A stretch of DNA of 64,000 bases from contig NZ_JAAAWP010000008.1 of assembly GCF_010500915.1 (NCBI RefSeq), forward strand, positions 144,824-208,823. The letters run 5' to 3'. How positions within the stretch are numbered: the first letter of the stretch is position 1; each line of letters begins with the position of its first letter. Source of the DNA: Alteromonas hispanica (GTDB lineage: Bacteria > Pseudomonadota > Gammaproteobacteria > Enterobacterales > Alteromonadaceae). The position numbers and the translations under genes were made by a program. The notes beneath the pieces are model-generated. The model did not search any database and had not been told where the DNA came from. It was given only the letters and a program-made list of their open reading frames with translations. Below, one piece after another: positions 35,464-44,179 of the stretch.

Positions 35464-37719
35464 TTATCCCTTCAATTCTTCTACGATTTCTAGGTCGACA
35501 TAGATATCACCATCGTCATCTAGAACTGGCGCATCGACTTTGTCATAAGCCCAGTCATTAATAGTTTCTAATGCGCCATCAACCATTATGTTTAGTTTGC
35601 TGCACAGTTCATGAACTTCTTTACGTGGCCACGACTCTTTAGCTATCAAAGTTTCAAAAAGTTCTTTGTAAGGGCTATCTAAGCCTTCTTCATTGACATC
35701 AGCGGTGGGGCTCACTCCCACTTCAGCCTCTTCATCAACGGCAAATATACTCTCCAGCATACTCTTTGCATCGTTGGTGTCACTTTCATGCATAGCCAGA
35801 ATACCTTCATCCAACTGAAAGGTACTTTTATCAATTGGAGCGTCTTTAGATGTGGTAGAGATAGGTTGTTTGCTGGAGGCAAACGCATGAATGTCACTTG
35901 TAACGAGTGATTTATCTAAGCCTAACGAGGTATATAACTTTTCAATTTGCTTAATTTCAGAAGCATCGATTTTTCCATCAGCAAGAGCGATGGAAAGTAT
36001 GAATCTTTTCAAGAATTCCACCTGTGGAACGCCAAGTTTTTCAATCCTAGCTTTCAAGCCAGCATTATTTACAGGGGCATTTAGACGCCAAGTTAAATAT
36101 GCATTTAACGAGTTTTTTTCAGAAGGTGAGAGTTTGTCATCGTGGTTTATCAACGTTTGTAAGGCGATTTTCTCATGCTGATCTACAGTACCGTCTATTG
36201 TTGCGACCATTGCCCCTAACCTAATTGCTAAACTTACTTGGTTGAACGCCGAGCTTGGCTCAAAAAACTCTCCATGGCCCGGTGAGAAGAGCACAATGTT
36301 GTCATCGATTTTCAATTTTGCATGGTGAAAACGTTGGTCTGGCGCAATACCTATTTCAGCCTTAGCAGCCAAGTTAGCGACTAGTTCATTTTCTTTTTTG
36401 TTAAACGCCTTAGGGAGAGGTGTACCTGTATGAGTCCAGAAACCCTTGACTGTGGTTAGTCCATCATTTGAACTAATTATCTGATTTGCCCAAGACTTAA
36501 ATGTTTCTATAACTGGTGAATTTGCTTCGTTTGCCAGTTCTTTAGGTAATAACATCAACGCTGCAATATCACTCCTTGAGGTATCAGCTTTTCCTAAGTA
36601 ACGGCTGTAGCTGCTCAACTCTTCTGTACATTGTTCGGCAATAGGAATGAGCTTCTTAATTGGGCCTTTGAGAATACTTGGATCAGGTAAGTCACCTAAC
36701 TCCAAATCAACCCCATGCACACCATTACTTGCCGCATGGTATGAAAGTCGCAGTTTAGTTTTATTGGGTTTTACGGAAATTCCTTCGCCAAACTTGTCAG
36801 AAAATCTAATTTGGAAAAGCTGGCTAAACTCTTCTTCACATCTACGGGCGGGAGTTTTTAGGGAATACTCGAATGTATTTTTTAGCCACTCTAGAGCTAA
36901 GGGAGCTGTTACAGGGTTTCCATTGGCTATAGTTGTTGCAAGTTTAACTTTGAATGACAACGCATTATTAGTTTCTGGTATATCTGACAGTCTATCTTCA
37001 AATAAGGCGGCTCTTTGAAGCGCCATTAGTTCGAGGAAATTAGCAGAGTATCCTCTGAACGAACGATTTGCGTTGAAAACGCTATTGAGTCGCAACACTT
37101 CTTCAAATATTGCTATGTACTCTTCATCAGATATTTGATTAGTGGATTTGTTTTCGATGACTCTTCTCTCAAACCCGTAGAAATAGATGAAGACATAACC
37201 AATTGGCGTATTGGGGTTTGAGCGATCAGAGGCGAGCCAATCTAGATAAGCGCCTCTACAGCCTTTAGACAAAGAAGCGTAGCTTGGCCAGTACCCTAAG
37301 GATTCATCAGTGTATATTTCTGAATCTACCGAAGGACTTGAAGCTGGGCGTTTATCATCCACTAGAGATGGCTCTATACCGTAACCATCTAGTGAATTCA
37401 TTGCTCCACCAAAGTAGAAAAAGCCTTTCGTTAACTGTCTTCCATTAAAAGAAAGTTGTTCATCTTCGCTTATCCATCGGCCTTTTTGCTTATTCGTTGT
37501 TTTTTCCGGCTCTCGGCCAAAGCTTGTATGAATAGTAAAAGTGGCAAAGTCATCATCATCTAATGTTGATGACTTAGCAGCTACAGAAAAATTACTATTC
37601 TTCGAATGTTTAGATTGAGTTCCGCTTCTACTGTTGTTGGCTGATGTCTTTACTGTGGATTTATTTGAGAAGAGTTTGTAAAGCACATAAACAACAATGA
37701 CCCCAATAATAAATTCCAT
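35464..37719 (-). CDS. sngA: Membrane-anchored TerB-domain protein (Shango SngA-like)
   Basis: 751 residues. A single N-terminal hydrophobic helix (MEFIIGVIVVYVLYKLF) anchors it to the inner membrane. A TerB_N-like domain follows (about 80-330, with ISEDEQLSFNGRQ and SLGYWPSYASLSKGCRGAYLDWLASDR). A central tellurite-resistance TerB-type helical domain is at about 500-620, with two acidic DGxxDxxE segments (DGTVDQHEK, DGKIDASEIKQIEKLY), the usual metal-binding sites. A TerB_C-like end follows. The ATG has AAAGGAC upstream. It is the first gene of the three-gene unit. TerB proteins link membrane and metal signals to defence or stress; which signal applies here is unknown. Confidence 0.82.
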   Translation of the reverse strand: MEFIIGVIVVYVLYKLFSNKSTVKTSANNSRSGTQSKHSKNSNFSVAAKSSTLDDDDFATFTIHTSFGREPEKTTNKQKGRWISEDEQLSFNGRQLTKGFFYFGGAMNSLDGYGIEPSLVDDKRPASSPSVDSEIYTDESLGYWPSYASLSKGCRGAYLDWLASDRSNPNTPIGYVFIYFYGFERRVIENKSTNQISDEEYIAIFEEVLRLNSVFNANRSFRGYSANFLELMALQRAALFEDRLSDIPETNNALSFKVKLATTIANGNPVTAPLALEWLKNTFEYSLKTPARRCEEEFSQLFQIRFSDKFGEGISVKPNKTKLRLSYHAASNGVHGVDLELGDLPDPSILKGPIKKLIPIAEQCTEELSSYSRYLGKADTSRSDIAALMLLPKELANEANSPVIETFKSWANQIISSNDGLTTVKGFWTHTGTPLPKAFNKKENELVANLAAKAEIGIAPDQRFHHAKLKIDDNIVLFSPGHGEFFEPSSAFNQVSLAIRLGAMVATIDGTVDQHEKIALQTLINHDDKLSPSEKNSLNAYLTWRLNAPVNNAGLKARIEKLGVPQVEFLKRFILSIALADGKIDASEIKQIEKLYTSLGLDKSLVTSDIHAFASSKQPISTTSKDAPIDKSTFQLDEGILAMHESDTNDAKSMLESIFAVDEEAEVGVSPTADVNEEGLDSPYKELFETLIAKESWPRKEVHELCSKLNIMVDGALETINDWAYDKVDAPVLDDDGDIYVDLEIVEELKG

Positions 37720-38269
37720 TTACGCAGTCCTTTATTCGATAAGTAGATATACACTATGCATTTTTAATTGGGCGTAATCAAAAATGTTCCATGTTCTATA
37801 GTCGAATTAATATCAAATAGTGTTTCTGTTAGCAAAGATATGAGGCGTACCTAATATTATTGATAAATGGTTTAGGGAGCAGGTCCCAGTCAATAAGGTT
37901 GATCGAAAATTAAACAAAATTTACCTAATGCTTCTGCCATGAAAAAAAGTCACATATTTTTTTATTTTAGGTTAAAAAGCGAACAGGTGGCGTGTGTGGC
38001 TTTAAAAACTTTGAGCAAACACTTACTTTTTTATCAATTTTTTCAGGCTAACCTTAACGGTACAACAAAACCCTTGTTTCCTCTTAGGCAAATCAATCAG
38101 TTATAAAACCGCCTGAGACCCCAGCATTAATATAATCCAATTTATAGCGTAAGCAATAACTTCAAATAACAACTAATGAATCGACCAGACTTATCTAGAC
38201 ACTTAAATGCTATATAGTTATGTGTACTAATGAGAAAAAATTGTCCATCTCCCTCTAAACTGAGACAGA
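37720..38269. other. AT-rich 550-base gap between the Shango-like operon and the Fic gene
   Basis: No coding frame, tRNA or terminator was recognised. The sequence is clearly more AT-rich than the surrounding core genes. It must hold the promoter of the three-gene unit at its left end. It shows no inverted terminal repeats or recombinase remnant that would define an island edge. Confidence 0.5.
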
Positions 38270-39781
38270 TTAAACTAGCGATGCCAAGAATTTTGTAAAA
38301 GGCACAATATCTTGTTTGACGCTGGCAGCTTCCAACGCTTTCATATATTCATCTCGCCTCGTAACCGGCACAATTGTCCAAGGATAGCCACCCGATGCCA
38401 TCATTAGATTCATGATGAATCTTCCCATTCTACCGTTACCATCAAAATAAGGATGGATGTAGACGAAAATGAAATGCCCCAGTACCACTCTCACGGCTGC
38501 ATTTTCCTCTTCTGCGAGCAAGTCGAAGAGTGTTGGCATCATATCGCGAACCGCTTCTCTGCTTGGTGGAGTATGCATAGATTGACGAATATAGACTGGC
38601 CCCGTCCGGTAACCAGCTAAGTCCGACTGTTTTATAATACCGGCAGCCACACTTGGGCCGAATAAAGCGAGATACCAATCGCTGTGTGTCTGTTCCAATA
38701 CATCACCAGCGTTCTTACCTTCTAATACCGCTAATACGGCTTTTTTAACTTCCTGAAATGCATTCCAGTAGCCTTTAGCGGCCATGGCATCTAAATGCCT
38801 TTTACTCTCGTCAGAACCTTCAGCTTGCCAGTTGCCAGAGCGAACTAGTTCAATCAACTCACGAGTCACCCGATAACCTTCAATGGACAGTGAGTGATAA
38901 GCGTCTGTAACGTACTTGTCTTCCACTTCAGCCATGTAGGTTTCGATGTCAATGGTTTGGTGTGGCTGTTCTGGAAAGTGGGCGATAATACTTTCACGCA
39001 TTTGCGCCCACATTAACCGCATGCGATTAACATAGGGCGAGACATCACGACGACCAAAACTCACCTGCACTTTCTCTACGAAAGGATCTTCTTCCTGCAC
39101 ATTCAAATCGGCCGCGTGCATACCCTTTAAGATATTGTCAGCAATCAGGTCTCGGCCAATATTTCTAAAAGCCCCCACTAATCGGCCGGCAATCACACTG
39201 TGATTACCTGCGAGTAAAACGGACAATACGTCGGATGCATCTGTCACCATCGATAAGGCAGTACGCATTTGGATGGGCGCATTTTGAAACTGATTCGCCG
39301 AAGAGTAAACAAGTGCAGCCGCTAAGCTATATACATTGAGTCCACCTAGGTTTTCAATGTGTTCTGCGGTTGGCATGTTCAACCTTACATCAAAAATAGA
39401 GGTATGATGTAGGAAGGCGGTGGGTTTGTTATTGCCTTTGGGGGAGCGCACGAGTAATTGCTGAGGCACGGTTCTATCGCCAATATGCAGGCTAATTGAT
39501 TGCTCAGGTGAGAGGCACCAGGAATTGTCGAATCTCGCCAACAAATAAGCGCTGCAAAAACCCCAGTAAGAGGTATACCAAGATGCACTGTCGCCAGGCT
39601 TTTCATCTGGCATCGCCGGTATGTACCAACCCCGGATGACTTCGCGAATAAACCCGTGCTTTAATAGCCGCTCTCGATGCACTCTGCTGAGTTGCTTTGA
39701 CTGGATGGCAACAGCCCCTGACTCTTGAAGTAATTGTAATTGCTCAAGCGAATCTGCTAGCTTTTGTGATGAAACATTCAT
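38270..39781 (-). CDS. Class II Fic-domain protein with AbiEi-like N-terminus
   Basis: 503 residues from the ATG at 39781, chosen over a GTG at 39793 because GGGAG precedes it. The C-terminal Fic domain has the full active-site motif HPYFDGNGRMGR with His443, so AMPylation (or related nucleotidyl transfer) is likely. Upstream is the inhibitory helix motif SLSIEG (Glu301), placing it in class II, self-inhibited. The first 200 residues hold a small winged-helix-like segment (LQESGAVAIQSKQLSRV, then FIREVIRGWYIP) resembling AbiEi-type antitoxin/regulator N-termini. Three 24-bp-spaced repeats lie at its promoter, suggesting autoregulation. No separate antitoxin gene is visible. Targets unknown. 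Confidence 0.85.
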   Translation of the reverse strand: MNVSSQKLADSLEQLQLLQESGAVAIQSKQLSRVHRERLLKHGFIREVIRGWYIPAMPDEKPGDSASWYTSYWGFCSAYLLARFDNSWCLSPEQSISLHIGDRTVPQQLLVRSPKGNNKPTAFLHHTSIFDVRLNMPTAEHIENLGGLNVYSLAAALVYSSANQFQNAPIQMRTALSMVTDASDVLSVLLAGNHSVIAGRLVGAFRNIGRDLIADNILKGMHAADLNVQEEDPFVEKVQVSFGRRDVSPYVNRMRLMWAQMRESIIAHFPEQPHQTIDIETYMAEVEDKYVTDAYHSLSIEGYRVTRELIELVRSGNWQAEGSDESKRHLDAMAAKGYWNAFQEVKKAVLAVLEGKNAGDVLEQTHSDWYLALFGPSVAAGIIKQSDLAGYRTGPVYIRQSMHTPPSREAVRDMMPTLFDLLAEEENAAVRVVLGHFIFVYIHPYFDGNGRMGRFIMNLMMASGGYPWTIVPVTRRDEYMKALEAASVKQDIVPFTKFLASLV

Positions 39782-39828
39782 ATTCGCTCCCACTATTATT
39801 CGTGCTACTGACCAGTTATTAATCCTTA

Positions 39829-39894
39829 TTTATAGGTTTTGTTGTTATATCATTTATAGGTTTTAATGTCTTTTGATTTATAGGTTTTAATGAT
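39829..39894. repeat. Three direct repeats with 24-bp period at the Fic promoter
   Basis: TTTATAGGTTTT occurs with TATAGG at 39836 region offset by exactly 24 bases: cores at 39831, 39855 and 39879, the last two sharing ATTTATAGGTTTTAATG. On the coding strand of the Fic gene the repeat reads AAAACCTATAAA. It starts 48 bases upstream of the Fic start codon. Spacing of 24 bases is near two helical turns plus a little, fitting cooperative binding on one DNA face only loosely. Likely an autoregulatory operator. Confidence 0.65.
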
Positions 39895-40131
39895 TTTTTG
39901 TTTTAAGGCTTTAGTGCTTATTTAATGTCATCGAATTCGATGATGTTAGATAAGGAGCCGGTTTAAATAGTTTTACACTTACGGTCGAGTTTAAACTCTA
40001 TCTCATTAAAGGGGGTCAGCGATTAAAAGAATAAAAGTTCCAATAACTGGACTTAGCCGTTGCCTGTATCTAGCTCAAGGTATAGTTGCGACATAAAGCC
40101 AGGCATGTTTCGCAACAAATTCTTTAGCTAA
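39895..40131. other. Intergenic stretch between the Fic gene and the exporter gene
   Basis: No gene seen. It contains AAAGGGGGTCAG at about 40007-40018, a motif seen again at 63861-63872 and, in related form, at 46739-46758. These may be remnants of a dispersed REP-like element. The right end is the 3' flank of the exporter gene; no clear terminator. Confidence 0.4.
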
Positions 40132-40734
40132 CTACACCAGCAAACTCACCCCAAGCGCGGCCATAACAAACCCTATTATTAATTCGAGTACCTTCCACGC
40201 TTTTGTTTTTTTGAAAACAGGAATTAATAATTTCGCGCCATATCCGAGCGAAAAGAAAAAAACAAACGAGCCGAAAATTGCGCCCAAACCAAATGCAACT
40301 TGCTGTCCTTCATATTGAGTGGATATTGAGCCTAGTAAAATAATTGTGTCTAGGTACACGTGAGGATTAAGCCATGTAAAAGCAAGGCATGTTAGTGTGG
40401 CCGCTAAAAGGCTTCCTACTTCTTTTCCCTGTGCCTGCAAAGCGTGGTCTGTCGTTAAAGCCGATTTAAAACTGAGTGCACTGTAAAAAAACAAAAATGC
40501 TGCGCCTAAATAACGCGCCAGTTGTTCGATAAATGGATACTTCTGCACTACCACCCCAAAACCTGCCACACCAAGTGTGATCAAAATAGCGTCTGATAAA
40601 GCACAAATTAGACAAACAACAAAGACATGCTGTTGCTTTAAGCCTTGTTTGAGTACAAACGCATTTTGCGCACCAATGGCAAGTATGAGAGAAATACCAA
40701 GTGAAAAACCTGCTAGAAACACCGAGAAGCTCAT
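40132..40734 (-). CDS. argO: LysE/ArgO-family amino-acid exporter
   Basis: A 200-residue inner-membrane protein with six hydrophobic helices. The N-terminal GFSLGISLILAIGAQNAFVLKQGL is the family signature, and LAFTWLNPHVYLDT is the second conserved half motif. It exports basic amino acids such as arginine or lysine; ArgO is the closest outline, but substrate is not settled by sequence. It is divergent from the lipoprotein gene at 40.87 kb. An adjacent ArgP/LysG regulator is not found here. Confidence 0.9.
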   Translation of the reverse strand: MSFSVFLAGFSLGISLILAIGAQNAFVLKQGLKQQHVFVVCLICALSDAILITLGVAGFGVVVQKYPFIEQLARYLGAAFLFFYSALSFKSALTTDHALQAQGKEVGSLLAATLTCLAFTWLNPHVYLDTIILLGSISTQYEGQQVAFGLGAIFGSFVFFFSLGYGAKLLIPVFKKTKAWKVLELIIGFVMAALGVSLLV

Positions 40735-40871
40735 TTATTCTTCCATTCTTTACTTTTCTTTTTGTATGAAACACGAAGCCAGATAAACTGACAACAAGTA
40801 ATAAAAACACTTATACAAAACCGTTAACAGAGACTAGCATTTTGAACATTTTAAAGGGCTTTATTGGCTTG

Positions 40872-42221
40872 ATGAATACAAATAACACAAAGAACACAAA
40901 GTGCACAAAGGTATCGTACACGTATGTCGTTTGTTGCATCGCTTTAGCCTTACTCAGCGCCTGCGCTTCCCCTATATCACCTCAAGATGAAGGCGTTGCC
41001 AAAGCATTAGCATTTAGCCCAGGTGAGGATACACGCTTTTTAAATGAAGTAATGAATGCGGCTCCGTTTTTACCAGCCAAACAGGTTAACAAACACGAAC
41101 AATGTAATATAAAAACTGCCGATGCAGCTTTTAAAACCTCACATGAGGTTAATTACGGCAAGTATGGGTGGGAAAAGCGCATTGCTCATCAAACAGAATT
41201 CTTTGATATTCCACAGCAAGAGGGGCGTATTCTTATTATTGATTTTGCACAAGTAGAGGATGCGTTGGCGTATCGTTATTTAAGCAACAATAATAGTCAC
41301 AATGCTCTTTATGAACCGTGGAGTTCATCGAAGATATTTGCCTTTACTGGCGCAGTCGCAAAATTACGTGAACAGGGCTTAGGGGCGCAGGCACAAATTG
41401 GCAGCACCTATGTTGCTGATATGATCACTTCCATAAATAGTTATGAAGCATTTGGCACGTCGATAGGCGATTCAAATGCACTCGCTACCTTGTTTGCCAA
41501 TATTGCCGGCCGAGATAACCTCAGCGCGCTTTTTTATGATGACTGGCTAAAGCTTTCAACGCCAAACATATTTTTTCGAGGTGCTTATGGCCCTAGCGCT
41601 TATAAACTTAGTTCTTATGAGGCGCAAATGCTTGATGGCACGAGTAGTATACAATTGCAGGCTTATTTGAATGCAGCAGATGATCCAGGATATTTGAATT
41701 ACCGCTGCGAAAGCTGCGGATTAACCGGTAATAAGCCAATGACGACACTGGCACAAGCAGAGTTTTTAAAACGATTGGCCAGTCATGAACGAGATCCGCT
41801 TACTCAACATCCCTCGCTCAAGACTGCCGATATTAAGACGTTATTTTATGGTGAAGGGAACTCTGTAAATAACCAACGTTTTGCAGGTATGAGCGCTGGT
41901 ATCTCAGTCATGTTGCAGCACGCAATTGCCAATAGCATTCGAACTGAAACAAGCAAAAACAAAAGCGCAAAAGTTATTTTAGATGAAGCCAGTAAGGGAG
42001 AATGGCGCGTATTTCAAAAAATAGGGTGGGGCCCAAGTGAAACTCGCGGCACCACAGAGGTAGTAGTGCTCGCACATGTTTGCTTGCCGCATTATCAAGG
42101 CGGGCGAGAATTCACCGTTAGCGCGCAAGTGGCTGTTCCTAAAGCAGATGAAAGTTTACTTCCTGCTGCCGGTAAAAAAATGCAAAGATTACTTGAGAAA
42201 AGCATGAATAAGCTTTTGTAA
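40872..42221 (+). CDS. Serine-hydrolase-fold (beta-lactamase-like) lipoprotein, uncharacterised
   Basis: About 449 residues. The N-terminus is a lipoprotein signal with lipobox LSAC (Cys31). A WSSSKIFAFTGAVAKLR segment supplies an S-x-x-K motif like the active site of beta-lactamases and penicillin-binding proteins. YGPSAYKLSSYEAQML and the later C-terminal strand VFQKIGWGPSETRGTTEVVVLAHVCLP fit the fold, but I could not find a clean K-T/S-G. A second start (TTG at 40842, better ribosome site) is possible. A CRCESCGL-type pair of cysteines lies mid-protein. Substrate unknown; a surface peptidase, esterase or amidase role is possible. Confidence 0.6.
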   Translation: MNTNNTKNTKCTKVSYTYVVCCIALALLSACASPISPQDEGVAKALAFSPGEDTRFLNEVMNAAPFLPAKQVNKHEQCNIKTADAAFKTSHEVNYGKYGWEKRIAHQTEFFDIPQQEGRILIIDFAQVEDALAYRYLSNNNSHNALYEPWSSSKIFAFTGAVAKLREQGLGAQAQIGSTYVADMITSINSYEAFGTSIGDSNALATLFANIAGRDNLSALFYDDWLKLSTPNIFFRGAYGPSAYKLSSYEAQMLDGTSSIQLQAYLNAADDPGYLNYRCESCGLTGNKPMTTLAQAEFLKRLASHERDPLTQHPSLKTADIKTLFYGEGNSVNNQRFAGMSAGISVMLQHAIANSIRTETSKNKSAKVILDEASKGEWRVFQKIGWGPSETRGTTEVVVLAHVCLPHYQGGREFTVSAQVAVPKADESLLPAAGKKMQRLLEKSMNKLL

Positions 42222-42499
42222 AATAAACGAAATACCAAATTTAAATGAGTTATTAGACAGGTCACTTATCTTAAACCTGGAAAATGTAATTTATCGCGTC
42301 TTAGCATTTTTTCAGGAACGAATTGTGATTAAGTGTATGAGACAATTCGAGCGGCCAGTCATGTAGTTGAGACTTGATAAGTATCCTTGAAATATCACCG
42401 CTAAAAGGGTTACATTTATTTAAACAAATTTTAAATATCTTCTGATATTTCAACCTGTCACACTGAAAAATTAAAATTCCATAAAGTAGGGAACGCATT

Positions 42500-43678
42500 T
42501 TGGAACTATTCACGTTGTACGTCACAGTGGCGATATCCGCAGTCGTGATGACGATCACGGCATCAATGTTATATATATTCAGTAACAAACGTAACGACGA
42601 CTACTTGCTAGATTGGGCGTTCGCAAGTGTATTCTTTCTTATCTACGGGCTTATAGTTACATTCTTTTTTAACGGAAATTTAGATGATGAACTAATTCCA
42701 TTAGTTCCGAATACCTGCTTTCTCATAGGTCATGCCGCAATACTAAGTGGTGTATCAAAGTTGACAGGTAAAGGTTCTGCGTGGTTATTCGTTCTAGCCA
42801 CTGCGGTAGGCTCTATTGTTTTCCACTCAATACCAGTGGTGGCAGATTCATTAATGATAAGAGCCTATTGTATCTATCCATTCCTTATTGCTATATACGG
42901 AGCCGCGACTTTATTGCTCTGGAACGACCGAAAATCGCCTTACAGTAAAGCATATCTTCCTCTGGCGATAGTTTTCATTCTCTTTATGCTTCAAACTTTT
43001 TTACGCGGCTTTATTGCTGTAGCTGAAGATATCGCGATGGAGTTTTTAGGGAACGACATCATTCAAACTAGCGGAACTTTGGCCGTTGTTGTTTTGTTTT
43101 TCTCATTAACTATTTGTTTTGCACTCACTGTTTCTTGGAGAAAAGAGGTCGATTTGCGTGAAGATGCTATTACAGATCATTTGACGGGATGGTTGAACCG
43201 AATGAGTTTGGGAATGATAGCATCAAGTGCACTCAACGAATGTAAGCGCAATAACAGCCAAGCGGCGTTTATTTTGATCGATATAGACAAGTTCAAATCG
43301 ATTAATGACAAATATGGTCATGCGGCTGGTGATATGGCTATTCAGCAAGTTTGCCAGGCCGCCACCGAAGAGTTAAGAAATTACGATAAATGTTTCAGGT
43401 TAGGTGGAGAAGAGTTTCTCATCATTGTTTCGAATACCTCACCAGCCGTCGCCGAGCAACTCTCTGACCGTATTCGCAAAGCTATAGAGCGCAAGCAAAT
43501 AGTGACTGAGGGTGGCTCGTTTAAAGTTACTGTAAGTATTGGTTTTGCACTTTCAAAGCCAGACATGTCTTGGGAAATGGTTTTAGACAATGCAGATAAA
43601 GCACTTTATCTTGCCAAAAACCGCGGCAGAAATCAGATAGTGAGTTACGGAATGATAAACTCTACTGCGGTTTGCTAA
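42500..43678 (+). CDS. Membrane-bound diguanylate cyclase (GGDEF)
   Basis: 392 residues. The first 215 or so contain about six to seven hydrophobic helices, a membrane sensor module without a recognised periplasmic domain. A GGDEF domain follows (about 225-385), with DHLTGWLNR, the IDIDKFKSINDKYGHAAGD substrate segment and GGEEF at 302-306. An inhibitory I-site RxxD (RNYD, 293-296) lies at the correct five-residue spacing, so product inhibition by c-di-GMP is expected. The start is TTG with TAGGGA upstream. There is no EAL domain. Input signal unknown. Confidence 0.9.
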   Translation: MELFTLYVTVAISAVVMTITASMLYIFSNKRNDDYLLDWAFASVFFLIYGLIVTFFFNGNLDDELIPLVPNTCFLIGHAAILSGVSKLTGKGSAWLFVLATAVGSIVFHSIPVVADSLMIRAYCIYPFLIAIYGAATLLLWNDRKSPYSKAYLPLAIVFILFMLQTFLRGFIAVAEDIAMEFLGNDIIQTSGTLAVVVLFFSLTICFALTVSWRKEVDLREDAITDHLTGWLNRMSLGMIASSALNECKRNNSQAAFILIDIDKFKSINDKYGHAAGDMAIQQVCQAATEELRNYDKCFRLGGEEFLIIVSNTSPAVAEQLSDRIRKAIERKQIVTEGGSFKVTVSIGFALSKPDMSWEMVLDNADKALYLAKNRGRNQIVSYGMINSTAVC

Positions 43679-43745
43679 ATAAAAATAAAGACGGCGATAT
43701 GATTTAGACCTACAAGTGTTAGTTGGGCCGCAATCAACTTCCTTT
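43679..43745. other. 3' flank of the GGDEF gene
   Basis: Short AT-rich spacer with no recognised terminator. It lies between the convergent GGDEF gene and an open frame on the minus strand. Confidence 0.3.
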
Positions 43746-43943
43746 CTAAGAATCGAGATAAGGCTCTCGTTCAATACTTACAGAATAATATGTTGCAAGA
43801 GTAGAATGTTGACGTAGTAGGTTGAAGCGTTCTTCTATGGACCAATCCGTTTTCGTAAGCCCACTGTGGGATTTTAGCACCTTGCTACCGTCGTTCTGCT
43901 CAATAAGGTAGGCAGGAGCTGTTTCGCTTGCTTCTCGCTTTGC
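43746..43943 (-). pseudogene. Coding-like 66-codon stop-to-stop frame without a start codon
   Basis: The frame between TAG at 43944-43946 and TAG at 43746-43748 reads AKREASETAPAYLIEQNDGS, continuing with KVLKSHSGLTKTDWSIEERF and ending TYYSVSIEREPYLDS. The composition is balanced and protein-like, with charged and aromatic residues spread as in a real domain. There is no ATG; a GTG lies 22 codons in. It could be the 3' remnant of a larger gene, a small gene from GTG, or chance. I do not recognise the family. Confidence 0.35.
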
Positions 43944-43971
43944 CTACGATTAGTTCATAAATTGGGGGGGT

Positions 43972-44040
43972 ATGAGTGTATTTACACTACAAAAAGTGGT
44001 GCAAAAGGTGGTGCAAAAGAGAGTGCAACAGGCGGTATAA
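43972..44040 (+). CDS. Possible 22-residue amphipathic peptide on a tandem repeat
   Basis: ATG at 43972 follows a run of seven G. The product is MSVFTLQKVVQKVVQKRVQQ plus AV. The middle repeats V-V-Q-K every four residues and would form an amphipathic helix. The repeat arises from the 12-bp DNA tandem beneath, and the run of G is too close to the ATG for an ideal ribosome site. Real expression is uncertain; similar small repeat peptides can be toxins, but no sign of partner or regulation is seen. Confidence 0.25.
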   Translation: MSVFTLQKVVQKVVQKRVQQAV

Positions 44041-44043
44041 AAG
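43996..44043. repeat. 12-bp tandem repeat, four units
   Basis: GTGGTGCAAAAG twice exactly (43996-44007, 44008-44019), then AGAGTGCAACAG and GCGGTATAAAAG. The unit length is divisible by three, so all reading frames stay open across it. Confidence 0.75.
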
Positions 44044-44179
44044 CTGTAAGAGGCACTAGGAGTTGGCGTGTTTAAAATGGTAAAGCTATGCATGCATAAG
44101 TAAGTGAAGAGTATATTCTGTACTGGCAATGTAAGTACAATTTACCCATACTAAAATCTTTAATCGCTGCTAGGCTCAA

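Noticed and set aside
31943..37719. BREX system
   Set aside because: BrxD-like and Lhr-like proteins occur in BREX, but no PglZ, PglX methyltransferase, BrxC or BrxA/B gene is in the window; the TerB partner fits Shango.
43996..44043. CRISPR array
   Set aside because: Units are 12 bases without spacers; likewise the 13-, 16- and 18-bp tandems. No cas genes.
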